From assembly GCF_051014445.1 (NCBI RefSeq), contig NW_027488368.1, positions 9,424,001 to 9,488,000 of the forward strand: DNA of 64,000 bases, in the 5' to 3' direction. The translations under genes and the position numbers were made by a program. This DNA comes from Colletes latitarsis. Taxonomy: Eukaryota > Arthropoda > Insecta > Hymenoptera > Colletidae. A model generated the notes under the pieces. It was given only the letters and a program-made list of their open reading frames with translations, was not told the origin of the DNA and ran no database searches. This document shows positions 35,701 through 49,400 of the stretch, in pieces. How positions within the stretch are numbered: position 1 is the stretch's first letter; each line of letters opens with the position of its first letter.

Positions 35701-37486
35701 CACTGAAACAGCCAATTAAACCTGGTTGCGATTAATATTTTAGAGGATAACGCCGGTTATGTCTCGGTTAGGTCTGGGATTTGCCCACATCTGGCTCGTA
35801 CTTTCGCATTTCTCGCATACTTGTTGGCCAGATCCTGGGCTTTTTCTGATTTGGATCACGTAGTAATGTGGTACCACACTGAAACAGTCAATAAAAGCTG
35901 GTTCCGATTAGTATTTTAGAGGATAACGCTGGTTATGTCTGGGTTAGTTCCGGTATTTGCAATCACCTGGCTCATACTTTCGCGTTTTTCGCATACTTGT
36001 TGGCCAGATCCTGGGTTTTTTCTGGTTTGGATCCCGTACTAATGTGGCTTCGCACCGAAACAGTCAATTAAAACTGGTTGCGATAAATATTTTAGAGAAT
36101 AACGCCGGTTATGTCTGAGTTAGGTCTGATATTTGCCCTCATCTGGCTCGTGCTTTCGCATTTTTCGCATACTTGTTGGCCAGATGCTGGGTTTTTTCTG
36201 GTTTGGATCCCGTAATAATGACGTTCCATACCAAAACAGTCAATTAAACCTGGTTTCGATTAATATTTTAGACGATAACGCTGGTTATGTCTCGGTTAGG
36301 TCTGCGATTTGCCCACATCTGGCTCGTACTTTCGCATTTTTAGCTTACTTGTTGGCCAGATCCTGGCCATTTTCTGGTTTGAATCACGTAGTAATGCGGT
36401 ACCACACCGAAACTGTCAATTAAACCTGGTTGCGATTAATATTTTAGAGGATAACGCCGGTTATGTCTCGTTTAGGTCTGGGATTTGCCCTCATATGGCT
36501 GGTAATTTCGCATTTTGCGTATACTGGTTGGCCAGATCTTGGCCTTGTTCTGGCTTGGACCACGTAGTAATGTGGTACTACAATGAAACAGTCAATTAAA
36601 CCTGATTCCGATTAATATTTTAGTGGATAATGCCGGTTTTGTCTGGGTTAGGTCTAGTATTTGCCCTCATCTGGCTCGTACTTTCGCATTTTTCGCATAC
36701 TTGTTGGCCAGATCTTGGCCTTTTTCTGGTTTGGATCACGGAGTAATGTGGTACCACACTGAAACAGTCAATAGAAGCTGGTTCCGATTAATATTTTAGA
36801 AGATATCGCCGGTTATGTCTTGGTTAGGTCTGGTATTTGCCCTCATCTGGCTCGAACTTTCGCATTTTTCGCATACTTGTTGGCCAGATCTTGGCCTTTT
36901 TCTGGTTTGGATCACGTACTAATGTGGTCCCACACCGAAACAGTCAATTAAACCTGGTTGCGACTAATATTTTAGAGGATAACGCCGGTTATGTCTGGGT
37001 TAGTTCTGGGATCTGCCCTCATCAAGCTCGTACCTTCGCATTTTTCGCATACTTGTTGGCCAGATCCAGCGCTTTTTCTGATTTGGATCCCGTAGTAATG
37101 TGGTTCCACACCGAAGCAGTCAATCAAACCTGGTTGCGATTAATGTTTTCGAGGATAACGCCTGTTATGTCTGGGTTAGGTCTGTCATTTGCAATCATCT
37201 GGCACATACTTTCGCGTTTTTCGCATACTTGTTGCCCAGATCCAGCGCTGTTTCTGATTTGGATCCCGTAGTAATGTGGTTCCACACCGAAACAGTCAAT
37301 TAAACCTGGTTGAGATTAATATTTTAGAGGATAACGCCGGTTTTGTCTAGGTTAGGTCTGGTATTTGCCCTCATCTGACTCGTACTTTCGCATTTTTCGC
37401 ATACCTGTTGGCCAGACCTTGGGCTTTTTCTGGTTTGGATCACGTAGTGATGTGGTACCACACGGAAACAGTCAATAAAAGCTGGT
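32773..37486 (+). repeat. Near-perfect 176-bp periodicity; 2,112/2,464/2,640-bp pieces
   Basis: 33810-34220 recurs at 35922-36332 (2,112 bp, 12 monomers). 34210-34560 recurs at 36850-37200 (2,640 bp, 15 monomers). 35047-35480 recurs at 37511-37944 (2,464 bp, 14 monomers). All distances are exact multiples of 176, because monomers here almost never carry indels. Parts of one donor region have different partner distances, so single monomers or short runs were gained and lost between them. I see no gene. Confidence 0.8.
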
Positions 37487-39332
37487 TCCGATTAGCATTT
37501 TAGATGATAACGCTGGTTATGTCTGGGTCAGATCTGGTATTTGCAATCATCTGGCTCATACTTTCGCGTTTTTCGCATACTTGTTGGCCAGATCCTGCGT
37601 TTTTTCTGGTTTGGATATCGTAGTAATGTGGTGCCACACCGAAACAGTCAATTAAACCTGGTTGCGATTAATATTTTACAGGATAACGCCGGTTATGTCT
37701 GTGTTAGGTCTGGTATTTGCCCTCATCTGGCTCGTACTTTCGCATTTTTCGCATACTTGTTGGCCAGATCTTGGCCTTTCTCTGGTTTGGATCATGTAGT
37801 AATACAGTACCACACCGAAACAGACAATTAAACCTGCTTGCGATTCATATTTTAGAGGAAAACGCCGGTTATGTCAGGGTTAGGCCTGGTATTTGCCCTC
37901 ATCTGGCTCGTACTTTCGCATTTTTCGCATACTTGTTGGCCAGATGCTCGCCTTTTTCTGGTTTGGATCACGTAGTAATGCGGTACCACACCGAAACAGT
38001 CAATTAAACCTGGTTGCGATTAATATTTTAGAGGATAACGCCGGTTATTTCTCGGTCAGGTCTGGGATTTGCCCTTATCTGCCTCATACTTTCGCGTTTT
38101 TCGTATAGTTGTTGGCCAGATTCTGGGCTTTTTCTGGCTTTTACCACGTAGTAATGTGGTACTACACTGAAACAGTCAATTAAACCTGGTGCTGATTAAT
38201 ATTTTAGAGGATAACGCCGGTTATGTCTTGGTTAGGTCTGGTATTTGCCCTCATATGGCTCGTACTTTCGCATTTTTCGCATACTTGTTGGCCAGATGCT
38301 CGCCTTTTTCTGGTTTGGATCACGTAGTAATGCGTTACCACACCGAAACGGTCAATTAAACCTGGTTGCGATTAATATTTTAGAGGATAACGCCGGTTAT
38401 ATCTCGGTTAGGTCTGGGATTTGCCCTTACCTGGCCCATACTTTCGCGTTTTTCGCACAGTTGTTGGCCAGATCCAGCGTTCTTTCTGGATTGCATCACG
38501 TAGTAATGCGGTTACACACCGAAACAGTCAATTAAACCTGGTTGCGATTAATATTTTGGAGGATAACGCCGGTTATGTCTTGGTTAGCACTGGGATTTGC
38601 CCTCATCTGGCTCGTACTTTCGCATTTTTCGCATACTTGTTGGCCAGATCCTGGCTTTTTTCTGGCTTTTACCACGTAGTAATGTGGTACTACACTGAAA
38701 CAGTCAATTAAACGTGCCTGCGATTAATATTTTAGAGGATAACGCCGGTTATATCTCGGTTAGGTCTGGGATTTGCCCTCATCTGGCTCGTACTTTCGTA
38801 TTTCCCGCATACTCGTTGGCCAGATCCTGGCATTTTTCTGGTTTGGATCACGTAGTGATGTGGTACCACACGGAAACAGTCAATAAAAGCTGGTTCCGAT
38901 TAGCATTTTAGATGATAACGCTGGTTATGTCTGGGTCAGTTCTGGTATTTGCAATCATCTGGCTCATACTTTCGCGTTTTTCGCATACTTGTTGGCCAGA
39001 TCCTGCGTTTTTTCTGGTTTGTATATCGTAGTAATGTGGTTCCACACCGAAACAGTCAATTAAACCTGGTTGCGATTAATATTTTACAGGATAACGCCGG
39101 TTATGTCTGTGTTAGGTCTCGTATTTGCCCTCATCTGGCTCGTACTTTCGCATTTTTCGCATACTTGTTGGCCAGATCTTGGCCTTTTTCTGGTTTGGAT
39201 CATGTAGTAATACAGTGCCACGCAGAAACAGTAAATTAAACTTGGTTGCGATTAATATTTTAGGGGATAACGCCGGTTATGTCTCGGTTAGGTGTTGTAT
39301 TTGCCCTCATCTGGCTCGTACTTTCGCATTTT
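37487..39332 (+). repeat. 1,408-bp (8-monomer) repeat and singletons
   Basis: The run starting near 37487 (TTAGCATTTTAGATGATAACG, GTCTGGGTCAG, GGATATCGTAG) recurs 1,408 bp later near 38895. The variants GGTGCTGATTAATATT (38190) and CTTTTACCACGTAGTAATG (38130, 38670) mark a subfamily that continues into the next block. Only satellite sequence is present. Confidence 0.75.
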
Positions 39333-41015
39333 TCGCATACTTGTTGGCAAAATCCTGGGCTCTTTCTGGTTTGGATCACGCAGTGATGCGGTACCACACC
39401 GACACATCCAATTAAACCTTGTTGCGATTAATATTTTATAGGAAAACGCCGGCTAAGTCTCGGTTAGGTCTGGGATTTGCCCTCATCTGGCTCGTACTTT
39501 CGCATTTTTCGCATACTTGTAGCCAGATCCTGGGCTTTTTCTGGTTTGGATCACGTAGTAATGTGGTACCACACTGAAACAGACAATTAAACCTGCTTGC
39601 GATTCATATTTTAGAGCAAACGCCGGTTATGTCTTGGTTAGCACTGGGATTTGCCCTCATCTGGCTCGTACTTTCGCATTTTTCGCATACTTGTTGGCCC
39701 GATCCTGGCTTTTTTCTGGCTTTTACCACGTAGTAATGTGGTACTACACTGAAACAGTCAATTAAACGTGCCTGCGATTAATATTTTAGAGGATAACGCC
39801 GGTTATATCTCGGTTAGGTCTGGGATTTGCCCTTATCTGGCTCATACTTTCGCGTTTTTCGCATAGTTGTTGGCCAGATCCACCGTTTTTTCCGGATTGC
39901 ATCACGTAGTAATGCGGTACCACACCGAAACAGTCAATTAAACCTGGTTGCGATTAATATTTTGGAGGATAACGCCGGTTATGTCTTGGTTAGCACTGGG
40001 ATTTGCCCTCATCTGGCTCGTACTTTCGCATTTTTCGCATACTTGTTGGCCAGATCCCGGCTTTTTTCTGGCTTTTACCACGAAGTAATGTGGTACTAAA
40101 CTGAAACAGACAATGAAACCTGGTTCCGATTAATATTTTATAGGATAACGCCGGTTATGTCTTGGTTAGGTCTGGTATTTGCCCTCATCTGGCTCGTACT
40201 TTCGCATTTTTCGCATACTGGTTGGCCAGATCTTGGCCTTTTTCTGGTTTGGATCACGTAGTAATGTGGTACCACACTGAAACAGTCTATAGAAGCTGGC
40301 TCCGATTAGTATTTTAGAGGATAACTCTGTATGTCTGGGTTAGTTCTGGCATTTGCTATCATCTGGCTCATGCTTTCGCGTTTTTCGCATACTTGTTGGC
40401 CAGATCCAGCGCTTTTTCTGATTTGGATCCCGTTGTAATGTGGTTCCACACCGAAACAGTCAATTAAAGCTGGTTGCGATTAATATTTTAGAGGATAACG
40501 CCGGTTATGTCTTGGTTAGGTCTGGGATTTGCCCTCATCTGGCTCGTCCCTTCGCATTTATCACATACTTGTTGGCTAGATCCTGGGCTTTTTCTGGTTT
40601 GGATCACCTACTATTGCGGTACCACACCGAAGCAGTCAATTAAACCTGGTTGCGATTAATATTTTAGAGGATAACGCCGGTTATGTCCCGGTCAGGTCTG
40701 GGATTTGCCCTTATCTGGCTCGTACTTTCGCATTTTTCGCATACTTCTTCGCCAGATCCTGAGGTTTTTCTGGTTTGTGTCACGTAGTAATGTGGTACCA
40801 CACTGAAACAGTCAATAAAAGCTTGTTCCGATTAGTATTTTAGAGGATAACGCTAGTTATGGCTGCGTTAGTTATGGTATTTGCAATCATCTGGCTCATA
40901 CTTTCGCGTTTTTCGCATACTTGTTGGCCAGATCCTGGCCTCTTTCTGGTTTGGATCCCGCAGTAATGTGGTTCCACACCGAAACAGTCACTTAAACCTG
41001 GTTGCGATTCATATT
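39333..41015 (+). repeat. 1.7-kb segment duplicated at 58845-60527
   Basis: A run of more than nine monomers is repeated 19,512 bp downstream. Shared rare marks include TTGGCAAAATCC, GACACATCCAAT, AGAGCAAACGCCGG (shortened), ACTTGTAGCCAG (1-bp loss), GTTAGCACTGGG and CCACCGTTTTTTCCGG. Differences are few, such as CACGAAGTAATG near 40080 against CACGTAGTAATG near 59592. The first monomers of the 6,153-bp HOR are included in both copies. Confidence 0.9.
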
Positions 41016-44000
41016 TTAGAGGAAAACGCCGGTTATGTCTGGGTTAGGCCTGGTATTTGCCCTCATCTGGCTCGTACTTTCGCATTTTTCGCATACTTGT
41101 CGGCCAGATGCTCGCCTTTTTCTGGTTTGGATCACGTAGTAATGCGGTACCACACCGAAACAGTCAATTAAACCTGGTTGCGATTAATATTTTAGAGGAT
41201 AACGCTGGTTATGTCTTGGTTAAACCCGGTATTTGCAATCATCTGGCTCATACTTTCGCGTTTTTCACATACTTGTTGGCTAGATCCTGGGCTTTTTCTG
41301 GTTTGGATCACCTGCTATTGCGGTACCACACCGAAGCAGTCAATTAAACCTGGTTGCGATTAATGTTTTCGAGGGTAACGCCGGTTATGTCTGGGCTAGG
41401 TCTGGTATTTGCAATGATCTGGCTCATACTTTCGCGTTTTTCGCATACTTGTTGGCAAGATCCTGGGCTTTTTCTGGTTTGGATCACGTACTATTGCGGT
41501 ACCACACCGAAGCATTCAATGAAACCTGGTTGCGATTAATGTTTTCGAGGATAACGCCGGTTACGTCTGGGTTAGGTCTGGTATTTGCAATCATCTGGCT
41601 CATACTTTCGCATTTTTGGCATACTTGTTGGCCAGATCTTGGCCTTTTTCTGGTTTGGATCACGTAGTAATGCGGTACCACACCGAAACAGTCAATTAAA
41701 CCTGGCTGCGATTAATATTTTAGAGGATAACGCCGCTTATGTCTCGGTTAGGTCTGGGATTTGCCCTCATCTGGCTCGTACTTTCGCATTTTTCGCATAC
41801 TTGTTGGCCAGATCCTGGGCTTTTTCTGGTTTGGATCACGTTGTAATGTGGTACCACACTGAAACAGTCAATGAAAGCTGGTTGCGATTAGTATTTTAGA
41901 GGATATCGCTGGTTGTGTCTGGGTTAGTTCCGGTACATGCAATCATCTGGCTCATACTTTCGCGTTTTTCGCATAGTTGTTGGCCAGATCCAGCGTTTTT
42001 TCTGGATTGGATCCCGTAGTAATGCGGTACCACACCGAAACAGTCAATTAAACCTGGCTGCGATTAATATTTTAGAGGATAACGCCGCTTATGTCTCGGT
42101 TAGGTCTGGGATTTGCCCTCATCTGGCTCTTACTTCCGCATTTTCGCATACTTGTTGCCCAGATCCTGGGCTTTTTCTGGTTTGGATCCCGTAGTAATGT
42201 GGTTCCACACCGAACAGTCAATAAAAGCTGGTTCCGATTAGTATTTTAGAGGTTAACGCCGGGTATGTTTCGGTTAGGTCTCGGATTTGCCGTCATCTGG
42301 CTCGTACTTCCGCGTTTTTCGCATACTTCCTGGCCAGGTCCTGGGTTTTTTTCTGGTTTGCATCCCGTAGAAATGTGGTACCACACGGAAACAGTCAATA
42401 AAAGCTGGTTCCGATTAGCATTTCCGACGATAACCCTGGTTATGTCTGGGTTAGTTCTGGGATTTGCAATCATCTGGCTCATACCTTCGCGTTTTTCGCA
42501 TACTTGCTGGCCAGATCCTGCGTTTTTTCTGAATTGGATCACGTAGTAATGTGGTTCCACACCGAAACAGTCAATTAAACCCGGTTGCGATTAATATTTT
42601 AGAGGATAACGCCGGTTATGTCTCGGTTAGTTCTGGGATTTGCCCTCATCTGGCTCGTACTTTCGCGTTTTTCGCATAGTTGTTGGCCAGATCCAGCATT
42701 TTTTCTGGATTGGATCCCGTAGTAATGTGGTTCCACACCGAAACAGTCAAATGAAGCTGGTTTCGATTAATATTTTGGAGGATAACGCTGGTTATGTTTG
42801 GGTTAGATCTGGTATTTGCAATCATCTGGCACATACTTTCGCTTTTTTCGCACACTTGTAGGCCAGATCCTGGGATATTTCTGGTTTGGCTCACGTAGTA
42901 ATGTGGTACCACACTGAAACAGTCTATAGAAGCTGGCTCCGATTAGTATTTTAGAGGATAACTCTGTATGTCTGGGTTAGTTCTGGTATTTGCTATCATC
43001 TGGCTCATGCTTTCGCGTTTTTCGCATACTTGTTGGCCAGATCCAGCGCTTTTTCTGATTTGGATCCCGTTGTAATGTGGTTCCACACCGAAACAGTCAA
43101 TTAAAGCTGGTTGCGATTAATATTTTAGAGGATAACGCCGTTTATGTCTTGGTTAGGTCTGGGATTTGCCCTCATCTGGCTCGTCCCTTCGCATTTATCA
43201 CATACTTGTTGGCTAGATCCTGGGCTTTTTCTGGTTTGGATCACCTACTATTGCGGTACCACACCGAAGCAGTCAATTAAACCTGGTTGCGATTAATATT
43301 TTAGAGGATAACGCCGGTTATGTCCCGGTCAAGTCTGGGATTTGCCCTTATCTGGCTCGTACTTTCGCATTTTTCGAATACTTCTTCGCCAGATCCTGAG
43401 GTTTTTCTGGTTTGTGTCACGTAGTAATGTGGTACCACACTGAAACAGTCAATAAAAGCTTGTTCCGATTAGTATTTTAGAGGATAACGCTAGTTATGGC
43501 TGCGTTAGTTATGGTATTTGCAATCATCTGGCTCATACTTTCGCGTTTTTCGCATACTTGTTGGCCAGATCCTGGCCTCTTTCTGGTTTGGATCCCGCAG
43601 TAATGTGGTTCCACACCGAAACAGTCACTTAAACCTGGTTGCGATTAATATTTTAGAGGATAACGCCGGTTATGTCTGGGTTAGGCCTGGTATTTGCCCT
43701 CATCTGGCTCGTACTTTCGCATTTTTCGCATACTTGTCGGCCAGATGCTCGCCTTTTTCTGGTTTGGATCACGTAGTAATGCGGTACCACACCGAAACAG
43801 TCAATTAAACCTGGTTGCGATTAATATTTTAGAGGATATCGCCGGTTATGTCTCGGTCAGGTCTGGGATTTGCCCTTATCTGGCTCATACTTTCGCGTTT
43901 TTCGCATAGTTGTTGGCCAGATCCAGCGCTTTTTCTGATTTGGTTCCCGTAGTAATGTGGTTCCACACCGAAACAGTCAATTAAAGCTGGTTGCGATTAA

Positions 44001-46440
44001 TATTTTAGAGGATAACGCTGGTTATGTCTTGGTTAAACCCGGTATTTGCAATCATCTGGCTCATACTTTCGCGTTTTTCACATACTTGTTGGCTAGATCC
44101 TGGGCTTTTTCTGGTTTGGATCACCTGCTATTGCGGTACCACACCGAAGCAGTCAATTAAACCTGGTTGCGATTAATGTTTTCGAGGGTAACGCCGGTTA
44201 TGTCTGGGTTAGGTCTGGTATTTGCAATGATCTGGCTCATACTTTCGCGTTTTTCGCATACTTGTTGGCAAGATCCTGGGCTTTTTCTGGTTTGGATCAC
44301 GTACTATTGCGGTACCACACCGAAGCATTCAATGATACCTGGTTGCGATTAATGTTTTCGAGGATAACGCCGGTTACGTCAGGGTTAGGTCTGGTATTTG
44401 CAATCATCTGGCTCATACTTTCGCATTTTTGGCATACTTGTTGGCCAGATCTTGGCCTTTTTCTGGTTTGGATCACGTAGTAATGCGGTACCACACCGAA
44501 ACAGTCAATTAAACCTGGCTGCGATTAATATTTTAGAGGATAACGCCGCTTATGTCTCGGTTAGGTCTGGGATTTGCCCTCATCTGGCTCGTACTTTCGC
44601 ATTTTTCGCATACTTGTTGGCCAGATCCTGGGCTTTTTCTGGTTTGGATCACGTTGTAATGTGGTATCACACTGAAACAGTCAATAAAAGCTGGTTGCGA
44701 TTAGTATTTTAGAGGGTATCGCTGGTTGTGTCTGGGTTAGTTCCGGTACATGCAATCATCTGGCTCATACTTTCGCGTTTTTCGCATAGTTGTCGGCCAG
44801 ATCCAGCGTTTTTTCTGGATTGGATCCCGTAGTAATGCGGTACAACACCGAAACAGTCAATTAAACCTGGCTGCGATTAATATTTTAGAGGATAACGCCG
44901 CTTATGTCTCGGTTAGGTCTGGGATTTGCCCTCATCTGGCTCTTACTTCCGCATTTTCGCATACTTGTTGCCCAGATCCTGGGCTTTTTCTGGTTTGGAT
45001 CCCGTAGTAATGTGGTACCACACGGAAACAGTCAATAAAAGCTGGTTCCGATTAGCATTTCCGACGATAACCCTGGTTATGTCTGGGTTAGTTCTGGGAT
45101 TTGCAATCATCTGGCTCATACCTTCGCGTTTTTCGCATACTTGCTGGCCAGATCCTGCGTTTTTTCTGGTTTGGATCTCGTAGTAATTAGGTTCCACACC
45201 GAAACAGTCAATTAAACCTGGTTGCGATTAATATTTTAGAGGATAACGCCGGTTATGTCTGGGTTAGGTCTGGTATTTGCCCTCATCTGGCTCGTACTTT
45301 CGCGTTTTTCGCATAGTTGTTGGCCAGATCCCGGCTTTTTTCTGGCTTTTACCACGAAGTAATGTGGTACTAAACTGAAACAGACAATTAAACCTGGTTC
45401 CGATTAATATTTTATAGGATAACGCCGGTTATGTCTTGGTTAGCACTGGGATTTGCCCTCATCTGGCTCGTACTTTCGCATTTTTCGCATACTTGTAGCC
45501 AGATCCTGGGCTTTTTCTGGTTTGGATCACGTAGTAATGTGGTACCACACTGACACAGACAATTAAACCCGCTTGCGATTCATATTTTAGAGGAAAACGC
45601 CGGTTATGTCTGGGTTAGGCCTGGTATTTGCCCTCATCTGGCTCGTACTTTCGCATTTTTCGCATACTTGTCGGCCAGATGCTCGCCTTTTTCTGGTTTG
45701 GATCACGTAGTAATGCGGTACCACACCGAAACAGTCAATTAAACCTGGTTGCGATTAATATTTTAGAGGATAACGCTGGTTATGTCTTGGTTAAACCCGG
45801 TATTTGCAATCATCTGGCTCATACTTTCGCGTTTTTCACATACTTGTTGGCTAGATCCTGGGCTTTTTCTGGTTTGGATCACCTGCTATTGCGGTACCAC
45901 ACCGAAGCAGTCAATTAAACCTGGTTGCGATTAATGTTTTCGAGGGTAACGCCGGTTATGTCTGGGCTAGGTCTGGTATTTGCAATGATCTGGCTCATAC
46001 TTTCGCGTTTTTCGCATACTTGTTGGCAAGATCCTGGGCTTTTTCTGGTTTGGATCACGTACTATTGCGGTACCACACCGAAGCATTCAATGAAACCTGG
46101 TTGCGATTAATGTTTTCGAGGATAACGCCGGTTACGTCTGGGTTAGGTCTGGTATTTGCAATCATCTGTCTCATACTTTCGCATTTTTGGCATACTTGTT
46201 GGCCAGATCTTGGCCTTTTTCTGGTTTGGATCACGTAGTAATGCGGTACCACACCGAAACAGTCAATTAAACCTGGCTGCGATTAATATTTTAGAGGATA
46301 ACGCCGCTTATGTCTCGGTTAGGTCTGGGATTTGCCCTCATCTGGCTCGTACTTTCGCATTTTTCGCATACTTGTTGGCCAGATCCTGGGCTTTTTCTGG
46401 TTTGGATCACGTTGTAATGTGGTACCACACTGAAACAGTC
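40288..46440 (+). repeat. 6,153-bp HOR (35 monomers), copy 1
   Basis: Every landmark in this block recurs at exactly +6,153 bp (35 x 176 minus 7). The start is defined here by GTCTATAGAAGCTGG, the point where copy 2 begins at 46441. The unit is itself nested: its monomer groups at about 40.4-42.9, 43.1-45.2 and 45.6-46.4 kb are paralogous to each other at 2,637/2,813 and 1,758 bp. Characteristic indels are ATAACTCTGTATG (2 bp lost), CACCGAACAGTC, and CTTCCGCATTTTCGC. It differs from copy 2 only at isolated bases, for example A at 44381 against T at 50534. Confidence 0.95.
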
Positions 46441-49400
46441 TATAGAAGCTGGCTCCGATTAGTATTTTAGAGGATAACTCTGTATGTCTGGGTTAGTTCT
46501 GGCATTTGCTATCATCTGGCTCATGCTTTCGCGTTTTTCGCATACTTGTTGGCCAGATCCAGCGCTTTTTCTGATTTGGATCCCGTTGTAATGTGGTTCC
46601 ACACCGAAACAGTCAATTAAAGCTGGTTGCGATTAATATTTTAGAGGATAACGCCGGTTATGTCTTGGTTAGGTCTGGGATTTGCCCTCATCTGGCTCGT
46701 CCCTTCGCATTTATCACATACTTGTTGGCTAGATCCTGGGCTTTTTCTGGTTTGGATCACCTACTATTGCGGTACCACACCGAAGCAGTCAATTAAACCT
46801 GGTTGCGATTAATATTTTAGAGGATAACGCCGGTTATGTCCCGGTCAGGTCTGGGATTTGCCCTTATCTGGCTCGTACTTTCGCATTTTTCGCATACTTC
46901 TTCGCCAGATCCTGAGGTTTTTCTGGTTTGTGTCACGTAGTAATGTGGTACCACACTGAAACAGTCAATAAAAGCTTGTTCCGATTAGTATTTTAGAGGA
47001 TAACGCTAGTTATGGCTGCGTTAGTTATGGTATTTGCAATCATCTGGCTCATACTTTCGCGTTTTTCGCATACTTGTTGGCCAGATCCTGGCCTCTTTCT
47101 GGTTTGGATCCCGCAGTAATGTGGTTCCACACCGAAACAGTCACTTAAACCTGGTTGCGATTCATATTTTAGAGGAAAACGCCGGTTATGTCTGGGTTAG
47201 GCCTGGTATTTGCCCTCATCTGGCTCGTACTTTCGCATTTTTCGCATACTTGTCGGCCAGATGCTCGCCTTTTTCTGGTTTGGATCACGTAGTAATGCGG
47301 TACCACACCGAAACAGTCAATTAAACCTGGTTGCGATTAATATTTTAGAGGATAACGCTGGTTATGTCTTGGTTAAACCCGGTATTTGCAATCATCTGGC
47401 TCATACTTTCGCGTTTTTCACATACTTGTTGGCTAGATCCTGGGCTTTTTCTGGTTTGGATCACCTGCTATTGCGGTACCACACCGAAGCAGTCAATTAA
47501 ACCTGGTTGCGATTAATGTTTTCGAGGGTAACGCCGGTTATGTCTGGGCTAGGTCTGGTATTTGCAATGATCTGGCTCATACTTTCGCGTTTTTCGCATA
47601 CTTGTTGGCAAGATCCTGGGCTTTTTCTGGTTTGGATCACGTACTATTGCGGTACCACACCGAAGCATTCAATGAAACCTGGTTGCGATTAATGTTTTCG
47701 AGGATAACGCCGGTTACGTCTGGGTTAGGTCTGGTATTTGCAATCATCTGGCTCATACTTTCGCATTTTTGGCATACTTGTTGGCCAGATCTTGGCCTTT
47801 TTCTGGTTTGGATCACGTAGTAATGCGGTACCACACCGAAACAGTCAATTAAACCTGGCTGCGATTAATATTTTAGAGGATAACGCCGCTTATGTCTCGG
47901 TTAGGTCTGGGATTTGCCCTCATCTGGCTCGTACTTTCGCATTTTTCGCATACTTGTTGGCCAGATCCTGGGCTTTTTCTGGTTTGGATCACGTTGTAAT
48001 GTGGTACCACACTGAAACAGTCAATGAAAGCTGGTTGCGATTAGTATTTTAGAGGATATCGCTGGTTGTGTCTGGGTTAGTTCCGGTACATGCAATCATC
48101 TGGCTCATACTTTCGCGTTTTTCGCATAGTTGTTGGCCAGATCCAGCGTTTTTTCTGGATTGGATCCCGTAGTAATGCGGTACCACACCGAAACAGTCAA
48201 TTAAACCTGGCTGCGATTAATATTTTAGAGGATAACGCCGCTTATGTCTCGGTTAGGTCTGGGATTTGCCCTCATCTGGCTCTTACTTCCGCATTTTCGC
48301 ATACTTGTTGCCCAGATCCTGGGCTTTTTCTGGTTTGGATCCCGTAGTAATGTGGTTCCACACCGAACAGTCAATAAAAGCTGGTTCCGATTAGTATTTT
48401 AGAGGTTAACGCCGGGTATGTTTCGGTTAGGTCTCGGATTTGCCGTCATCTGGCTCGTACTTCCGCGTTTTTCGCATACTTCCTGGCCAGGTCCTGGGTT
48501 TTTTTCTGGTTTGCATCCCGTAGAAATGTGGTACCACACGGAAACAGTCAATAAAAGCTGGTTCCGATTAGCATTTCCGACGATAACCCTGGTTATGTCT
48601 GGGTTAGTTCTGGGATTTGCAATCATCTGGCTCATACCTTCGCGTTTTTCGCATACTTGCTGGCCAGATCCTGCGTTTTTTCTGAATTGGATCACGTAGT
48701 AATGTGGTTCCACACCGAAACAGTCAATTAAACCCGGTTGCGATTAATATTTTAGAGGATAACGCCGGTTATGTCTCGGTTAGTTCTGGGATTTGCCCTC
48801 ATCTGGCTCGTACTTTCGCGTTTTTCGCATAGTTGTTGGCCAGATCCAGCATTTTTTCTGGATTGGATCCCGTAGTAATGTGGTTCCACACCGAAACAGT
48901 CAAATGAAGCTGGTTTCGATTAATATTTTGGAGGATAACGCTGGTTATGTTTGGGTTAGATCTGGTATTTGCAATCATCTGGCACATACTTTCGCTTTTT
49001 TCGCACACTTGTAGGCCAGATCCTGGGATATTTCTGGTTTGGCTCACGTAGTAATGTGGTACCACACTGAAACAGTCTATAGAAGCTGGCTCCGATTAGT
49101 ATTTTAGAGGATAACTCTGTATGTCTGGGTTAGTTCTGGTATTTGCTATCATCTGGCTCATGCTTTCGCGTTTTTCGCATACTTGTTGGCCAGATCCAGC
49201 GCTTTTTCTGATTTGGATCCCGTTGTAATGTGGTTCCACACCGAAACAGTCAATTAAAGCTGGTTGCGATTAATATTTTAGAGGATAACGCCGTTTATGT
49301 CTTGGTTAGGTCTGGGATTTGCCCTCATCTGGCTCGTCCCTTCGCATTTATCACATACTTGTTGGCTAGATCCTGGGCTTTTTCTGGTTTGGATCACCTA

